Assembly: GCA_015680685.1 (NCBI GenBank)
Contig: MNCI01002120.1
Coordinates: forward strand, 189,188 to 251,959
DNA from: Gnetum montanum
Taxonomy: Eukaryota; Streptophyta; Gnetopsida; Gnetales; Gnetaceae
DNA length: 62,772 nucleotides
Reading direction: 5' to 3'
Shown one piece after another: positions 10,700-22,314 of this stretch. The number at the start of each line of letters is the position of its first letter. Position 1 is the stretch's first letter. The notes under the pieces are model-generated. The model did not search any database. It was not told the origin of the DNA and worked only from the letters and a program-made list of their open reading frames with translations. The translations under genes were made by a program, and so were the position numbers.

Positions 10700-13088
10700 A
10701 GGAATTTTTGTGTGGAATAATGGCCTCTTTTAGGATCAGTGTTTTGAGCCACTTGGCTAGGGATTTGGCTTTATGTTGATTGCCCTTGTAGTAGTTTGTT
10801 ACTATGGTTGAACGGGAATTTTACCCTACATAGATGGAGCAAGAGGTAATGGAGTTGAGGGTGTTGGAGCATTAGCAAAAGGATTAGGAGGAGGATCAGG
10901 ATAAAAGGTGGTATCCCTCCTTGCATGTGGAGAATGAGTTTGATAAGAAGAGTCACATGGAAATAAAGGTTGTTGAATGTAATACCCATATGGATTAGGT
11001 TATCAATAAGGGTATTGCTACCTTGGTGGTGCTAGTGCCGATGATTGTAATTGCTACCACTGTTGATATTTCTCATATGGTTCTAGAGGAGTTACACTTG
11101 GATAATACTATTGTTATTGGTAGAACTACCTAGAAGTACCTTGAGGATAACATAATCTTTTGGGTGTTTGTCTTTGTGCATGTTGTGGATTTAAAGCGTA
11201 CACCCTAGAATCCTATAAGTGTGACACTATGAGGTAACATCACTTGGGATGTTTATACTAGTAGATGTCACACCCACCATCATCATTTGATTTGCTTCCT
11301 GCAACTTCTTCTATTGTAGCAATCTTACCCTTACCTCTTTAATATGCACATTCAACTTCTCTATGCCTCCTATGCTCATGATCACTACCTTGTTATTTGG
11401 GCTCTTCAGTAATTTTTAGGATAGCTTGAAATCGACTATCCTTGGAGTCCCATAACTAATCAACCTTGGTCATAATTTCATATTGAAATTTTTGGAGTTG
11501 CAAGGTTTTCCTCTTCACCACCTCATCGAGTGCTAATTTTTCTTCACTATTACAGAACTAAACCTTCCCCTTACGAATGGAAGGATTACGATTCTACTCT
11601 TTTTCACTTTCTCATTTTCTTAATTCACCTTCCTCTTTAGCTACCTACTTGATTAATCTTTGGATTTGATGGGCACTTAATTCTGCTAGCCACCCTTGGA
11701 CATAGACACCAAGGGTTCTTCTCATTTCATATTGAAGCCTGTCTACAATGTGGTGAATTTGATCTAGTTGAGAATAACCATGGCCAGGACATCTATGCAT
11801 TAAGAAATAGTATTGTCCTATGGCAACATCCAAGGGTTCATGTGTTCCTTATTTCCATCCTTAGATCTACCTACTCAAGTTGGACACTCTGGAGTATTTT
11901 TGATATTTTCCATTGAACAATTCAAGCATGGTACTTCATCATTTGATAGATTCTAGTTCTAAAGACTAGTGTTAGTTCTGTGCTCCTTTAATGAGTATCT
12001 TTGAAAAAAACTTAAGCTTTTTCCACTCATTCTCTATATTTTGTAAGGCACATGCATCTTGGAAAGCTTAGAGATGGTTCTACAGATCTGAGTTATACTC
12101 CCCCTCAAGTTGAGAGATATTGTTCATGTCTAGTCTTTTGATTTGACTATTCTTTACATGCCTTATTAGAATTCATACTGCCTCTGTGATGTTTAGCATA
12201 CTTCAAGTAGCAATTAAAGGCTCATTGAGGCCTTAATTTTGGTGCCTATGATGCCCTCTGCTACCCCTTCGCTCATGGCAATGTACCTCTCTTGAATGTC
12301 CATGCCCTTGGTCTTGCCTTACCTAATGGGCTCATTGGTCATTTCAGTCTTGTTGGTTATTTTAGTCACCTCCATCATGGTCATGCCCCTTGCAATTATG
12401 GTTAGAGCTAGAAGAAGAAGATGATGATGATGAAGGTGAAGAGGAAGGAAGACTAACATCATCACAGTGCCTACTACCACTTCTTTAGTGATTGTGACCA
12501 CTATCATGATCTTATTTCATGTCTGCATCCCTGACTTGACTTGCCTCTTTGGATTCTTCTTTGTCATTGGATACATTTTTACCAGAACTGGGATTATGAA
12601 TTATGGACTGTAGGTTCTGGTTTTAACCTCTTTCACTAAAGTCAAAAAGAGAAATTTCACTAATTGGAAAGCCCCAAGAGAAGGGCTCACCACCATCTTT
12701 TTGATACAGCAGGAATGAAGGATCATTAAAACCTTATCCCTTTTGCAGATTCATGATGTTATTCTAGCTATCAATCCCATAGATTCTATGCCTTGGTGGG
12801 CCGATAATCCCAAGCATCAATATCTTGCACAACATACTAATTATGAAGTTCATGGACATCCCATTATATAAGCATTTACTGGAGCATTGTAAGAATGAAT
12901 CGATCAGGAGACAACATGATGCTGCCCTCCATGTCATGCCACCGTAGTTATTCATCCTAGTGTAGGATGAAGGTGAAATTCGGTACATACTCATAAGGAT
13001 GAGCATATACCACTTGGTATTGTTGAGGCACTGGCTGATGAACTCCGTCAAACTTGGGTGAAGAATTACTCCGATGAAAAGAAGACAT
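10700..13088 (-). pseudogene. gag of part B, decayed
   Basis: Minus-strand gag starts at an ATG at 13088. It includes AHPYEYVPNFTFILH, then the stop shared with part A, then DE and a second stop. The basic/His/Ser-rich linker lies near 12400-12500. The gag core is at 11650-12060 and includes GQYYFLMHRCPGHGY and an LAELSAHQIQRLIK end. A zinc-knuckle region (11200-11300) and a Pro/Gln-rich region (10790-11100) follow. Many stops are present. Confidence 0.8.
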
Positions 13089-13230
13089 TTTATGTTAGAA
13101 AATAAAAATTACAGTATGCTTCTAAATATTGTTGTAGTTATCTTAAGATATGATATGACTCTAGGGTTCATTCTAATGATTTTAAATAATTTTCGCTAAA
13201 TCTTAGATAGTGCATGAAACAACTAAAAGG

Positions 13231-13248
13231 TCCTCAACAACAACACCA
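13231..13248 (-). promoter_or_regulatory. primer-binding site (tRNA-Asp type), part B
   Basis: The minus strand reads TGGTGTTGTTGTTGAGGA, immediately internal to the LTR end. It is a decayed form of the tRNA-Asp complement. Confidence 0.7.
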
Positions 13249-13249
13249 A

Positions 13250-14078
13250 TGATGAGTTGTGAGGTACCCCTACGTCCAACCATACGAATCACTAACGCAT
13301 TCACATGTGATCTGGTCAAATTCCATGAACTTATAGTTTTCTAATGCACTAATTCTCTAGGAAGTAAAATGGGCATTGAGAACGTTCATTATCTTCTCAG
13401 TTCCACTCATGAAGTACAAGTATATGGTTAACTGCAACTAAGGTATATGATTTTTATCATTTTGTGTTTTGTAAGTTTAATCAGCTACAATAAGAATGGA
13501 AGGTAGAGTAATTTAAGATCTAATTTATCTACAGCCTAGCTAGCCTAACAAAAGTACCCATTCCCACTTTCCAAACACATCATGAACATGTATAGCACTG
13601 CTAGGCTACCAAATGTTAAGCGTTTCTAGATTATCAAGTGCTACATGTATGCTTGAGGTGGTCATGCTTGTGTTCATTAACAACTAGAAATTAATTGCTT
13701 AATTGAAGTGCATTAAAGTGAAGTGCATGAAAATAAAGTGTATGAATATTAAATGCATTAGGGAAACATTGATATATTCTTCGTGCTATGCTTAGGTCCA
13801 TCAGTGCTCGAATAAAGATTTGTATACACTTAGAGTCCTACTAACAACACTTAGAAAATATTCTAACTCTGGAGATAACAAATTGTAAAAGCTTCACTAT
13901 CTATGACAAAAAAACTATGAAAAACTGTGAGCTCAAGTGCTATATTTATAAGCCAACATATACCTCACGATATCAGATATTTAACATTGCATTCTGGGTT
14001 CCAACATTGGGTATTCGATGTTGAGGTTCTGATATCGGATATATCTAATATCAGAGCTAGTTAAATCATGACTCATCG
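13250..14078 (-). mobile_element. 5' LTR of part B
   Basis: The 829-bp LTR is the inverted counterpart of 5360-6232. Its U5 end (TGATGAGTTGTGAGG on the plus strand) touches the PBS and its U3 start faces the right TSD. The same U3 palindromic block (13965-14060) and a TATA-like ATATTTATA tract are present. Confidence 0.85.
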
Positions 14079-14083
14079 GTGCC
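14079..14083. repeat. right TSD (GTGCC) of the inverted gypsy insertion
   Basis: It matches GTTCC at 5355-5359 at four of five positions. See the left copy for the reading-frame argument. Confidence 0.65.
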
Positions 14084-14676
14084 TAATAGCTTAGCAAAGA
14101 TATTACAAACCACTATCATTCAATAGTGATTTAGATTATTTTTGTTACCTTTTTTATATAAAAGTATTACCTTACTAAACTTTCATCGTGGGTCCAAGCC
14201 ATCATCAACCACTATGTTTATCCTTCGACAAATTTCTTTATGAATAGGAGTTTCTATTCATTAAAGCAATTTAGCATACAAAACATTAGGATCCATAGCT
14301 TCATTAGTTGTTGATCTCTTAATGTTATCTATCACCTCACTCGGAGTGAAATATAAGGAAGCTTGAGTAAGACTAGAGCATCAATTATCCTCCCATGAAA
14401 AAGCTTATTATAAAAAATGCAAATATCATGAAAAGAGATTTTAAGTGATGGAGACATTTTATGTTGAAAAGAATTTCAAAATCTCTTAAGCTCCTTTTTG
14501 ATCATGTATGCAAAAATATCTTGCTAATTTCTAAGAAAGATCCTCTTCTTATTTCTAATTAAGCATTTATACTACTTAATCAAATTTTGTTTTAAAAGAG
14601 TATAGACTATATAAATATAGAATTAGAAATGCTTTATTATTTTCTAATGGATTTTCAAAATGTTAATAGGATAAAA
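14084..14676 (-). pseudogene. LINE reverse transcriptase, N-terminal part, decayed
   Basis: Minus-strand reading gives FTPSEVIDNIKRSTTNEAMD near 14340, then FVEG and W near 14200, then KKGNKNNLNHY with a stop and VCNIFAKLLGT near 14150-14085. These equal the conserved non-LTR blocks before RT motif 1 through KKGDK..NYRGI and the KL.G.L block. Upstream, SFQHKMSPSLKISFHDICIF (14430-14490) resembles the linker between endonuclease and RT. No endonuclease is visible, so the copy is probably 5'-truncated. It continues at 5359 on the other side of the gypsy insertion. Confidence 0.8.
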
Positions 14677-14708
14677 AAAATACTTTTTACAAGGTTTTAA
14701 TATGTTTT
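14677..14708. repeat. right flanking direct repeat of the LINE (putative TSD)
   Basis: This is the copy of 3657-3688 with one mismatch over about 31 bp. It marks the 5' end of the truncated LINE. Without the 8.7 kb gypsy insertion the LINE would measure about 2.3 kb. Confidence 0.5.
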
Positions 14709-14934
14709 TGATGAATCTTGAAGACCTCTTTAATAAAATAATCCACAGTTGATTGTTATACTTAAAAAAATTGAAGTAAATCATTTAAAATCTCAATAGA
14801 TTAACATAAGGACAAATAAGAAAGATATGTTCCTTATCCTCCAATACTACATCCACATATGTTAATCTCTTCAAAGATTAATTCACCTTCTTGTATTAAG
14901 AGGAAATGAGGTCCCACATAAGTCTTCTTCTTCT

Positions 14935-15095
14935 TTGGTGTTAGAACTTAAAACTTTCTATTTTTAACAGTTAAGAACCCCCCAAGGTATATAGTTAAAT
15001 TAGAACTTTATAACTTAACATTACCCACTAAATCGAACCTACAACCTAGAACCTCCAAATCAAGAGTCTAACTAATAGGCTAACACCTTAGTGTA
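14935..15095 (-). repeat. tRNA-derived SINE-like element (best B box)
   Basis: Minus-strand reading gives GGTGTTAGCCTATTAG (A box), GACTCTTGATTTGGA, and AGGTTCGATTT (15030-15040), close to the B-box consensus GGTTCGANTCC. The body GGGTAATGTTAAGTTATAAA and the tail with CTATATACCTTGGGG follow. This is the copy that best shows the tRNA origin of the head. Confidence 0.6.
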
Positions 15096-16072
15096 AATGC
15101 TACATGAGTTTGAACAGTTCCAATGTTAATTTGCATTGCAATTTTAACAAACATATAAGGAGGCTTTTATAGGGACCACCACTTAAAGTGATGATAAGAT
15201 GCTTCTTTCTCTATTCCTAAGACTTGGATTTGATTCTAGGTGTAACTACTCAAAAGAGATTAAGCTTTTACTCATCCACTACCCTCCTAGGACCATGTGT
15301 TGAAGGATGAGCATTTAGCCTCTCGATAATTATCCTTATCCTTAGATAAGTAGGCTTTTATGCTAAAGATATTTATTAGACTTAATGCAAATGGATTTTC
15401 TTTTCTCCTATAGTCTAATACCACATGCTATTAAGGGTCTTCTTTTAAACCATTCTTCTAAGTTAATTAGTTTCAAATTTAAATCTTTATCTACAAGATC
15501 AACAATAAATTAGGATCAATATTTTGATGTATAATATATAAGCACTTCAAATCATTAAAGATAAATTAAAAGCAACTCAAGATTTCTATGTCCAGTAGGC
15601 AAATGTAATAAGATTTTTAAATTTTAATATCTGTGATTATATCTTTTAAAAGACCTCTTTTTTATGGGATTAATGTGATTTGGTTGAAAAAGCAGGTTGG
15701 CACCTTATTTATTTAACCTTTTAAGATTCTCAAAAGAGTTCATGATGTGGCTTATCAAAATAGTTTTTATTACAACTTTAAGAAATTCATGATGTGTTTC
15801 ATATTTCTATGTTATAAAAGTATCTTTATGATTCTAGCTCATGTGATCAATTGGCAAGCTGTGCAATTACAACTATATGTAAGTTTTGTTAACAATTGAT
15901 TTTAGATTGTTGATCATATGAAAACAAAATTAAACAAACTAATACCAATGATAAAGATTATATGAAATAAGCATGATACTCATGAAGCTACTTAGAAATT
16001 GAGGATGACCTACATACCACTCGTCCTCAATTCTCCTAAGAGAAAGATTCCAAAAGATAAAAATGTAATATT
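15096..16072. other. AT-rich intergenic DNA, nothing recognised
   Basis: No supported coding frame, LTR or RNA gene. It forms the left flank of element C, ending in the TSD CCTAT (16073-16077). Confidence 0.6.
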
Positions 16073-16077
16073 CCTAT

Positions 16078-16971
16078 TGATGAGTGGCGAGGTACCCCTA
16101 CACTCAACCATACGAATAAGAGTGTTACACGCGCGATCTGGTCAAACTCCGCAAACTAAGTGCCTACACACCTTATGGAACACCTAAGGTTAATCAATCG
16201 TTGTCTTCCCAAGCTCACTTGTATTTTTCATGGTTTTATGGTTAAGTCAACTTGAGGTACATGATTTTTATATCTCTTATGTTTTATCGCCTATGCTAAG
16301 AGAGGAAAGGGTTGAAGAGACTAAGTAACTAACTTTAACCAACTAAGCCTTAATTAACCTATCATCAGCATTCATTCCCACTTGCTGTTTCACACCTGAA
16401 CCAATGCAACGCTGCTGGGATTACCAAACGCTATTCGTTACTAGGATTACTAAGTGTAACGTACGTGCTCGAAGCAGTCGTACTAAATGCACTTAACTAT
16501 GAGAGTTGAGGGTTGAGAGAGATTAAGTCCTAAGAAAGCATTTAAATAATTAACAATAATTAAATCCTCATTAGCTTAGTCCATGCACTGCAAGGTTTAT
16601 CCAAAAGTTCATCTTTATTGCTGTACACAATTGTGTGCTCAGGTACAAAATTGCTCGAATAAAGATCCGTTCACTTTGGGACTCCTACTGTGGGCACATG
16701 GAAGTTATTCTAACTCTGGAATGGAAAAATGGCAAGAGTTTGGCTACAGTCTAGATCTAGATTGAGAAACAAGGGAGAGCTACCTCTTATTTATAGAAAT
16801 GGTGGTGGCCTACGATATCGCGTACACGATATTGTGGCTGGTGTGATATCGTGTACACGATATCATAGGAAAAGATGTGATATCGCGTATGATACATCGC
16901 ATACACAATATCGCGATAGATGCGATATCGCGTACACAATATCACGACCCATGTGATATCATGTCCCATCA
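16078..16971 (-). mobile_element. 3' LTR of element C
   Basis: The 894-bp LTR runs from TGATGAGTGGCGAGG to ATGTCCCATCA on the plus strand. U3 (16790-16971) has a dense array of GATATC-centred palindromes, including a perfect 22-bp palindrome at 16844-16865 (half-site TGATATCGTGT). A TATA-like CTTATTTATAG lies near 16785-16795 (plus-strand text). Confidence 0.92.
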
Positions 16972-18826
16972 TACCCCCATGAATGAATAAAAGCTTGTCC
17001 TTGAGTTCCTTACAAAATATTGGGAAGGTATGGGATTATTGACTTGAATGGAACTAATGGTGAATGGGACGACATGTGAATGGATCATCATCACAGAACA
17101 TGACAAAACTGGTGTTCACAACAACAAGAGTGAACACTTTATACATTTGACATGAGGCCTTATTTGGCAGCTGAGAAAGAGAAAGAGAGAGAAAGAAGTT
17201 TTGTTGCTTCCAATGCCAAGATTGCGTCTTTTTTTGTCCATCCATAAACGCACCATCAATCTTGTTCCTTACATAACTGCTTCAGCATCGATCCATTACA
17301 AGTGTTCCCTCCAGATCCAATCTATTGTTATATGATTGCCATCTACACACACAACACAATCTTATATTAGCAAGGGTAAATGAATCACAATGCAGTTGAT
17401 ACCTTGCTTCGGTGAAAGGTCCATTGGCTGACTTGTGGTATGGCTGATTACGGACTCTGGAGATATAATAATGGTGACTACCGAAGGTGTAGGGGTTAGA
17501 AGAAAATTAAAAAAATTGGTTCAGGACCCATATGACTAAGATCGAACCTACGGTAGTGATAGAATGGAGAAAAGAAACAAGAAAGGTGGAGAAAAAGAAA
17601 CAACTGTAACGCCAATGAAATGGATGTCAAAGATGAAAATGAACAAAATATAAACTGACCGCGAAAATGTTTAAGGGAAAGAAATTAACTGATGCACCAA
17701 ATAGGAATGCTAGTGGGTCCTCCCCAAAGCAGGCTCGTGCCCTTAATGCCTTGACATTCCCACATTCAAAGAGTCCGTAGGCTTTGGGAATGTCGTTAGA
17801 AACAAAACTTAAATTCTTAACCACAAGAATTTACCAAAAAGAAAATAATGTGTCAACCAAAATATACACTAAGAACAATGCAAACAAGAGAATGGAATGG
17901 AGTCTAGAGAACAAGGTGGTGTACAACCCCTTGTGTATCTAATGGTTAATGTGCCTGAGTAGATCCCATTCCAAGTTTGGTCTCAAACAAACCACATCCA
18001 GTGACTTCACATTAATACATTCGGCTAATCCATCCTCTCGAAGTAATAAGAATGCTTTCTCCAAAGAGCCACCACCATTTCAACGAAATGAAAGATGAGA
18101 AGATAGGAAGTGAGAAGGGCCTTAATTAGAGGGAACATGTTTATTTTAGTTCCATAACCAGTGCTTATAGCCCAAATGATTATTCCATCTAAGGGGTGTG
18201 CTTTGAATTCTCACTATTTTTTTTCACGTGAGAACCACACCATGCAAAGACTTATTATTTTTATTTTTATTCACTTAGCTTCCTGAAAATTGGGTAACGT
18301 CAAAATGATAAGAGAACTCAAGAAGAAAAACATCCAAGCACCTAAGAGAATGGCCAACACAAATGCATCAAGTTCCCTTGAACCCACACCCTTTTCAATC
18401 CTAGAGTCCTTCCTTAGTTTGAAAAATACCCAGTTACCGATTTGTTGAAAGTCTTATTATTTTGAAGAAAGGGATTGTACAGTTCCAAGCCAAGAGAGAC
18501 CATCGAATTTTATGGATGTATGGATGAAGTGGACTCATTGCCTATCATATCAAAAGAACCATACCTTAGTATCAACATCACAACTTAAAGGTAAAAACCA
18601 AACATTAGCAATAAATGGAAAATGTTCATACCATCTCTGGAGCACTTATGAAGTGAAAGACTTAACGAAATGGATAAGAAACACACACACTCACAAAGAA
18701 ATGAAAAAATTATAAATGATGTTGTAAAAAAAACAAGAAAAGTTAAAGAAATTGTAAAAAAGAAATGTGCAAAACAAAAACTTGAAAAGAAACTAAGGGC
18801 CCTAAATGATCAACATAGGTGGCCAT
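16972..18826 (-). other. 3' non-coding region of element C
   Basis: It contains the PPT (16972-16985), a hairpin (stems 17112-17118 and 17131-17137, 12-nt loop), a degenerate middle copy of the PPT-like motif (17527-17540), and the conserved 20-nt motif on the minus strand within 17712-17750. Around that motif the frame KAYGLFECG...ACFGEDPLAFLFG is open for 65 codons (17627-17824) but is broken by stops in other copies. The region towards 18800 is A-rich on the plus strand. Confidence 0.75.
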
Positions 18827-20060
18827 CTCCCCCATGATTGAATTGAAAGGGAGAGATCCAAAATAAGGAGCTCTTATTTGAATTTCTTAGAAGTGTCCAA
18901 CTTCTCCCAATTGATGTTTTCAGGTTAAGTGGTGGAAGTCAACGACGCTCATGCTCTAATGTTTCTATGCTTTCGTTGTGGTTGCTCATTGTTCCCCCAA
19001 TCAGTTCCATGCATGTAGGTAAACTGATCTTCTTATTAGCTATCAACCATTGGGTGTTTTCTGGTTGTGTGGTTGCTACATACAGGCATCTTTGTATTTG
19101 AGTCTCTTGGGCACACCGGTTACATACAGGAGATGTTGAATGCTACTATACATCATCACCCTCTATATCATTGTATGTGATGCATGGAACTTTCTTCCTC
19201 TCGATCTTTCCATAAATATTTTTCTTAGATATTTCCAAGGAAAGATTGTGGATCCCTAGGCATGTGTTTATGGTACTGAGCCATGCCCTTTCCATTATAA
19301 TTGGAAAGTCCCCTTTGTTATTGTTAACTCCTATCACTAGGAAATTGGCTAGGTAGGACCAACCACACATAGTGGTAACAATGTCCTGCACAAGTCCCAA
19401 AGGGACAGTGATGGATTGGTTAGCTAACGCTAATTGAATGTTGCTCTTCTTGAGTGGAGGCAGGTTCTAGGCTCTATACATTTCTCGTGATATTAAGTTG
19501 ACTTTGGAACCTGAGTCAAGAAGAGCCTTACATGGTTCATTCCCAACAACTTGGAGATAAATTAGGGGACTCCCATGGTCAAAGAGTTTCTTGGAAATGT
19601 AGCCCATCTTAATGTAGTCTGTGACAGTATGTATTAACATAACTGTGTGCATTGAGCTCGATTTTTGGACTAAAGAAGGTCCCGAAACCTTATTTGGTAC
19701 GGCGGTGTTTAGATGTTCAACCGCTTGTGAGGGTGAGGGCTTAGTTGGATTGTCGGTTCTAAAAAAAGGTCTTTTTGCATAAGATTGTCAAAACCAATGG
19801 AGAATTGGGGATTTGAAGCCCTCGTGACATTGGGTTGTTGCAGTTGAGTGGGAGATACCATTTGCATTGTTGGAGCAGTTGGTGGTGGAGCTACCGGCAT
19901 AAGAGTTGCAGATGGATTTGGAGTTTGGTATGCATGTGGGGTGTCTCTTCTAGGAGAGGGAGTCTTAAAATACTCTCGAACTAGGTAGTGACATTGTGAA
20001 GTTACGTGACCCATAGAGTCACTTGGAGAAACCGGTTGTTGCATGTAATAGCCATATGCG
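18827..20060 (-). pseudogene. protease of element C with C-terminal tail
   Basis: Minus-strand reading gives the Pro-rich spacer (19709-20044), then DYIKMGYISKKLFDHGSPLI, then CKALLDSGSKVNLISREMY, where the retropepsin D-S-G is intact. GLVQDIVTTMCGWSYLANF, GDFPIIMERAWLS and KKVPCITY follow. A tail ends at the PPT-like motif (18827-18840). Frames are interrupted by stops and shifts (for example between 19467 and 19400). Confidence 0.85.
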
Positions 20061-22168
20061 CCTAGTTGCTAGTAAGGGTATTGTTGTCTCAATGGTTGCA
20101 TCCCCCATGACTATGGGTATTGCCACTGCTCGTGTTGCTCGATAGGTTGTGACAGAGTTCCACTTGGGTAGTACGTCAACGATTGGTGGAACTGTCTTGG
20201 GTTACCTTTAGGATAAGGTAACCTTCGGGGTGCTTGCCATTTGTTAAGTCTTGGGTTGAGTGCATACACCCCAAACTCTTGCAGATGTGAGATTATGAGG
20301 CAACATTCCTTAGGATGGTCATATTGGTAGATCTCACATCCACCATCATTGTCTATATCCGAATCCACAACCTCATCGATAATATTCATCTTTCCCTTAC
20401 CCTTGTTATGTGCATGGTCTGAATCTCTCCTCTTTTTCTTATTAGAGTCACTACTTCGTTCCTTAGACTCCTCTACAATTTTTAAAATGGTTTAGAACCT
20501 ACTGTCTAAGGAGTCCCACATTTGATCTACCTTAGCTGACACTTCGGTTGTTAACTTTTGAAGTGGCAAGGTTTTTCTATTCACCAACTCCTCGAGTGGT
20601 GATTCATCCTCTTCCTCACAGAATCTTACTCCCTTCTTTCAGAGGGAGGGATCGCGGTTATATTCTTCCACGCTTTCTCTTTTCCATAGCTCCCCTTCTT
20701 CTTTAGCTACTTACTCCAACAATCTGTGAACTTCATGGGACCTAAGTTCAGATAATCTCCCTTGGGCATATGTTCCAAGGGTTCTCCTAGTTTCGTGTCT
20801 TACCCCATCTACAAGGTGGTGGAGTTGATCCTGTTGTGCGTAGGCATGGCTTGAGCAACATTGTAGCAATGCATAATATTGGCCCATGGTAGCATCCAAG
20901 GGTTCGTGAGTACCCTGCTTCCATCCTTGGATTTTCTTACACAAGTTGGACACTTTGGAGTACGTTTGATATTTATCGTTGAATAATTCTAGCATTGTAC
21001 TCCATCGTCTGATAGATTCTAGTTCTAAGGACTGGTACCAACTTTCCGCTTCTTGTATGAGTGTCCTAGGAAACAACTTTAACTTCTGCCACTCATTTTT
21101 GATATTCTAGAAGGCATAGGCATCATGAAATACCTGTAAGTAATTTTGTGGATCAACGTTATATCCTCCCTCAAATCGAGGGATATTATTCATGTCTAGT
21201 CTTTTGATCCAACTATCTTTCTGATGCCTTGTAGGTATCCTGATAGCCTCCGTAATATCTAACATACTCTAGGTTGCTAGTAGGGGTTCATTGTTGTCAT
21301 CTCTTTCATGGCGTCTGTGGTGCCTACGTGATTTCCTACTTTCCCTTCTTCTATGCCTTGACTCTCTAGAATGCCCTCGTCCTCACTCTCGACTCTCTCG
21401 TTGAGGGTTCTCATTATGCTCACCCTTATTCTCATGGTTGTGTTCCTTGTGACTGCATCCTAATATGGAAGGAGAGGCTGAATGATGCGATGAAGGTGGA
21501 GAAGAAGGGGAACCATTGCCATGACGATGTTTCTTACCTTCTCTCCAGTGGTTACATCCCTAATCATGATGACGATCCGAATGCCCGCCCTTGTCAAGTG
21601 TTTGTGTTCCCTCAGTGAACACTTGGTGTTCATGGGGATCAGAACCAGGTTTATGAATTGTGGAGTGTAAGTTCTAATACCCCACCTCCTCACCATCATT
21701 ATAAGGGGGAACATCATTCGATAGAGAACCTGCTATAACTGGTTCACCATCTCCAATTTCACTTAGGACGTGCGGGACCCCTTTGTCCTTCAACGATGTA
21801 TGGTAGCTCTCATGCCACAAGTCCCTTAAACGTTGCACCGCAATGGGATGGTAATCTCTTGTGTGATAATCACATGCAATTTATTCAACGTATAGATGTG
21901 TCATGCCTATCTATGCAAGAGCACGAAGGAGCATGTTGGGGATTGCACAATTTAGAGGTAACACTATGTTACCTTGCAAGTCTCGCCAATGCAGTTGTTC
22001 ATCTTGATGTAGGATAAAGGTAAAATTAGGTATATACTCATCGTGATGAGTATACATGACCCGATACTCTTGAGGAACTAGTGGATTTTGGTTATGTGTG
22101 TTAGATTGCTGACGGTCTCTTGTGTGATCCCTAGGTGGTGAAGTGCTTTTATGAGAAGAAGAAGACAT
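20061..22168 (-). pseudogene. gag of element C
   Basis: The ATG at 22168 starts MSSSSHKSTSPPRDHTRD, then HHDEYIPNFTFILHQDEQ. The gag core (20711-21076) includes MFPRTLIQEAESWYQ, RRWSTMLELFNDKYQTYS and a TYAQGRLSELRSHEVHRLLE end. An acidic linker and a zinc-knuckle-like CEIYQYDHPKECC follow at about 20310-20345. In most copies this reads C-x2-C-x3-H-x4-C; here the second Cys is Tyr. Several stops and frame changes are present, notably between 21077 and 21910. Confidence 0.88.
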
Positions 22169-22295
22169 TATTTATCTTTTTAGTGTGCTATTGACCGTTG
22201 TTTAAATTTTCTTTTGATTAACCCTAATGGTTCGTTTAAGCTTCCCAACGATGTGGATGATTTCCTATGTTCTACTTAGCGCACAAACAACTTAG

Positions 22296-22313
22296 TCCCT
22301 AGCAACGACACCA
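22296..22313 (-). promoter_or_regulatory. primer-binding site of element C (tRNA-Asp type)
   Basis: The minus strand reads TGGTGTCGTTGCTAGGGA, one base from the LTR end. It differs at a few transition positions from the complement of the tRNA-Asp 3' end. Confidence 0.85.
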
Positions 22314-22314
22314 A

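Larger units (their letters stand above)
5360..14078. mobile_element. palindromic Ty3/gypsy insertion (parts A and B, inverted LTRs)
   Basis: The insertion consists of part A (5360-7833, plus strand: LTR, PBS, gag) joined to part B (7834-14078, minus strand: a 33-bp U3 remnant, 3' region, protease, gag, PBS, LTR). Both outer ends are the U3 start of the same LTR family (TAATGAGTCATG at the left; CATGACTCATCG, its near reverse complement, at the right). A 5-bp near-duplication flanks the whole unit. Parts A and B share a nonsense codon in gag (His-stop-Asp-Glu, where relatives have His-Gln-Asp-Glu), so they come from the same source copy. A normal element would end in U5 on the right. Confidence 0.75.
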
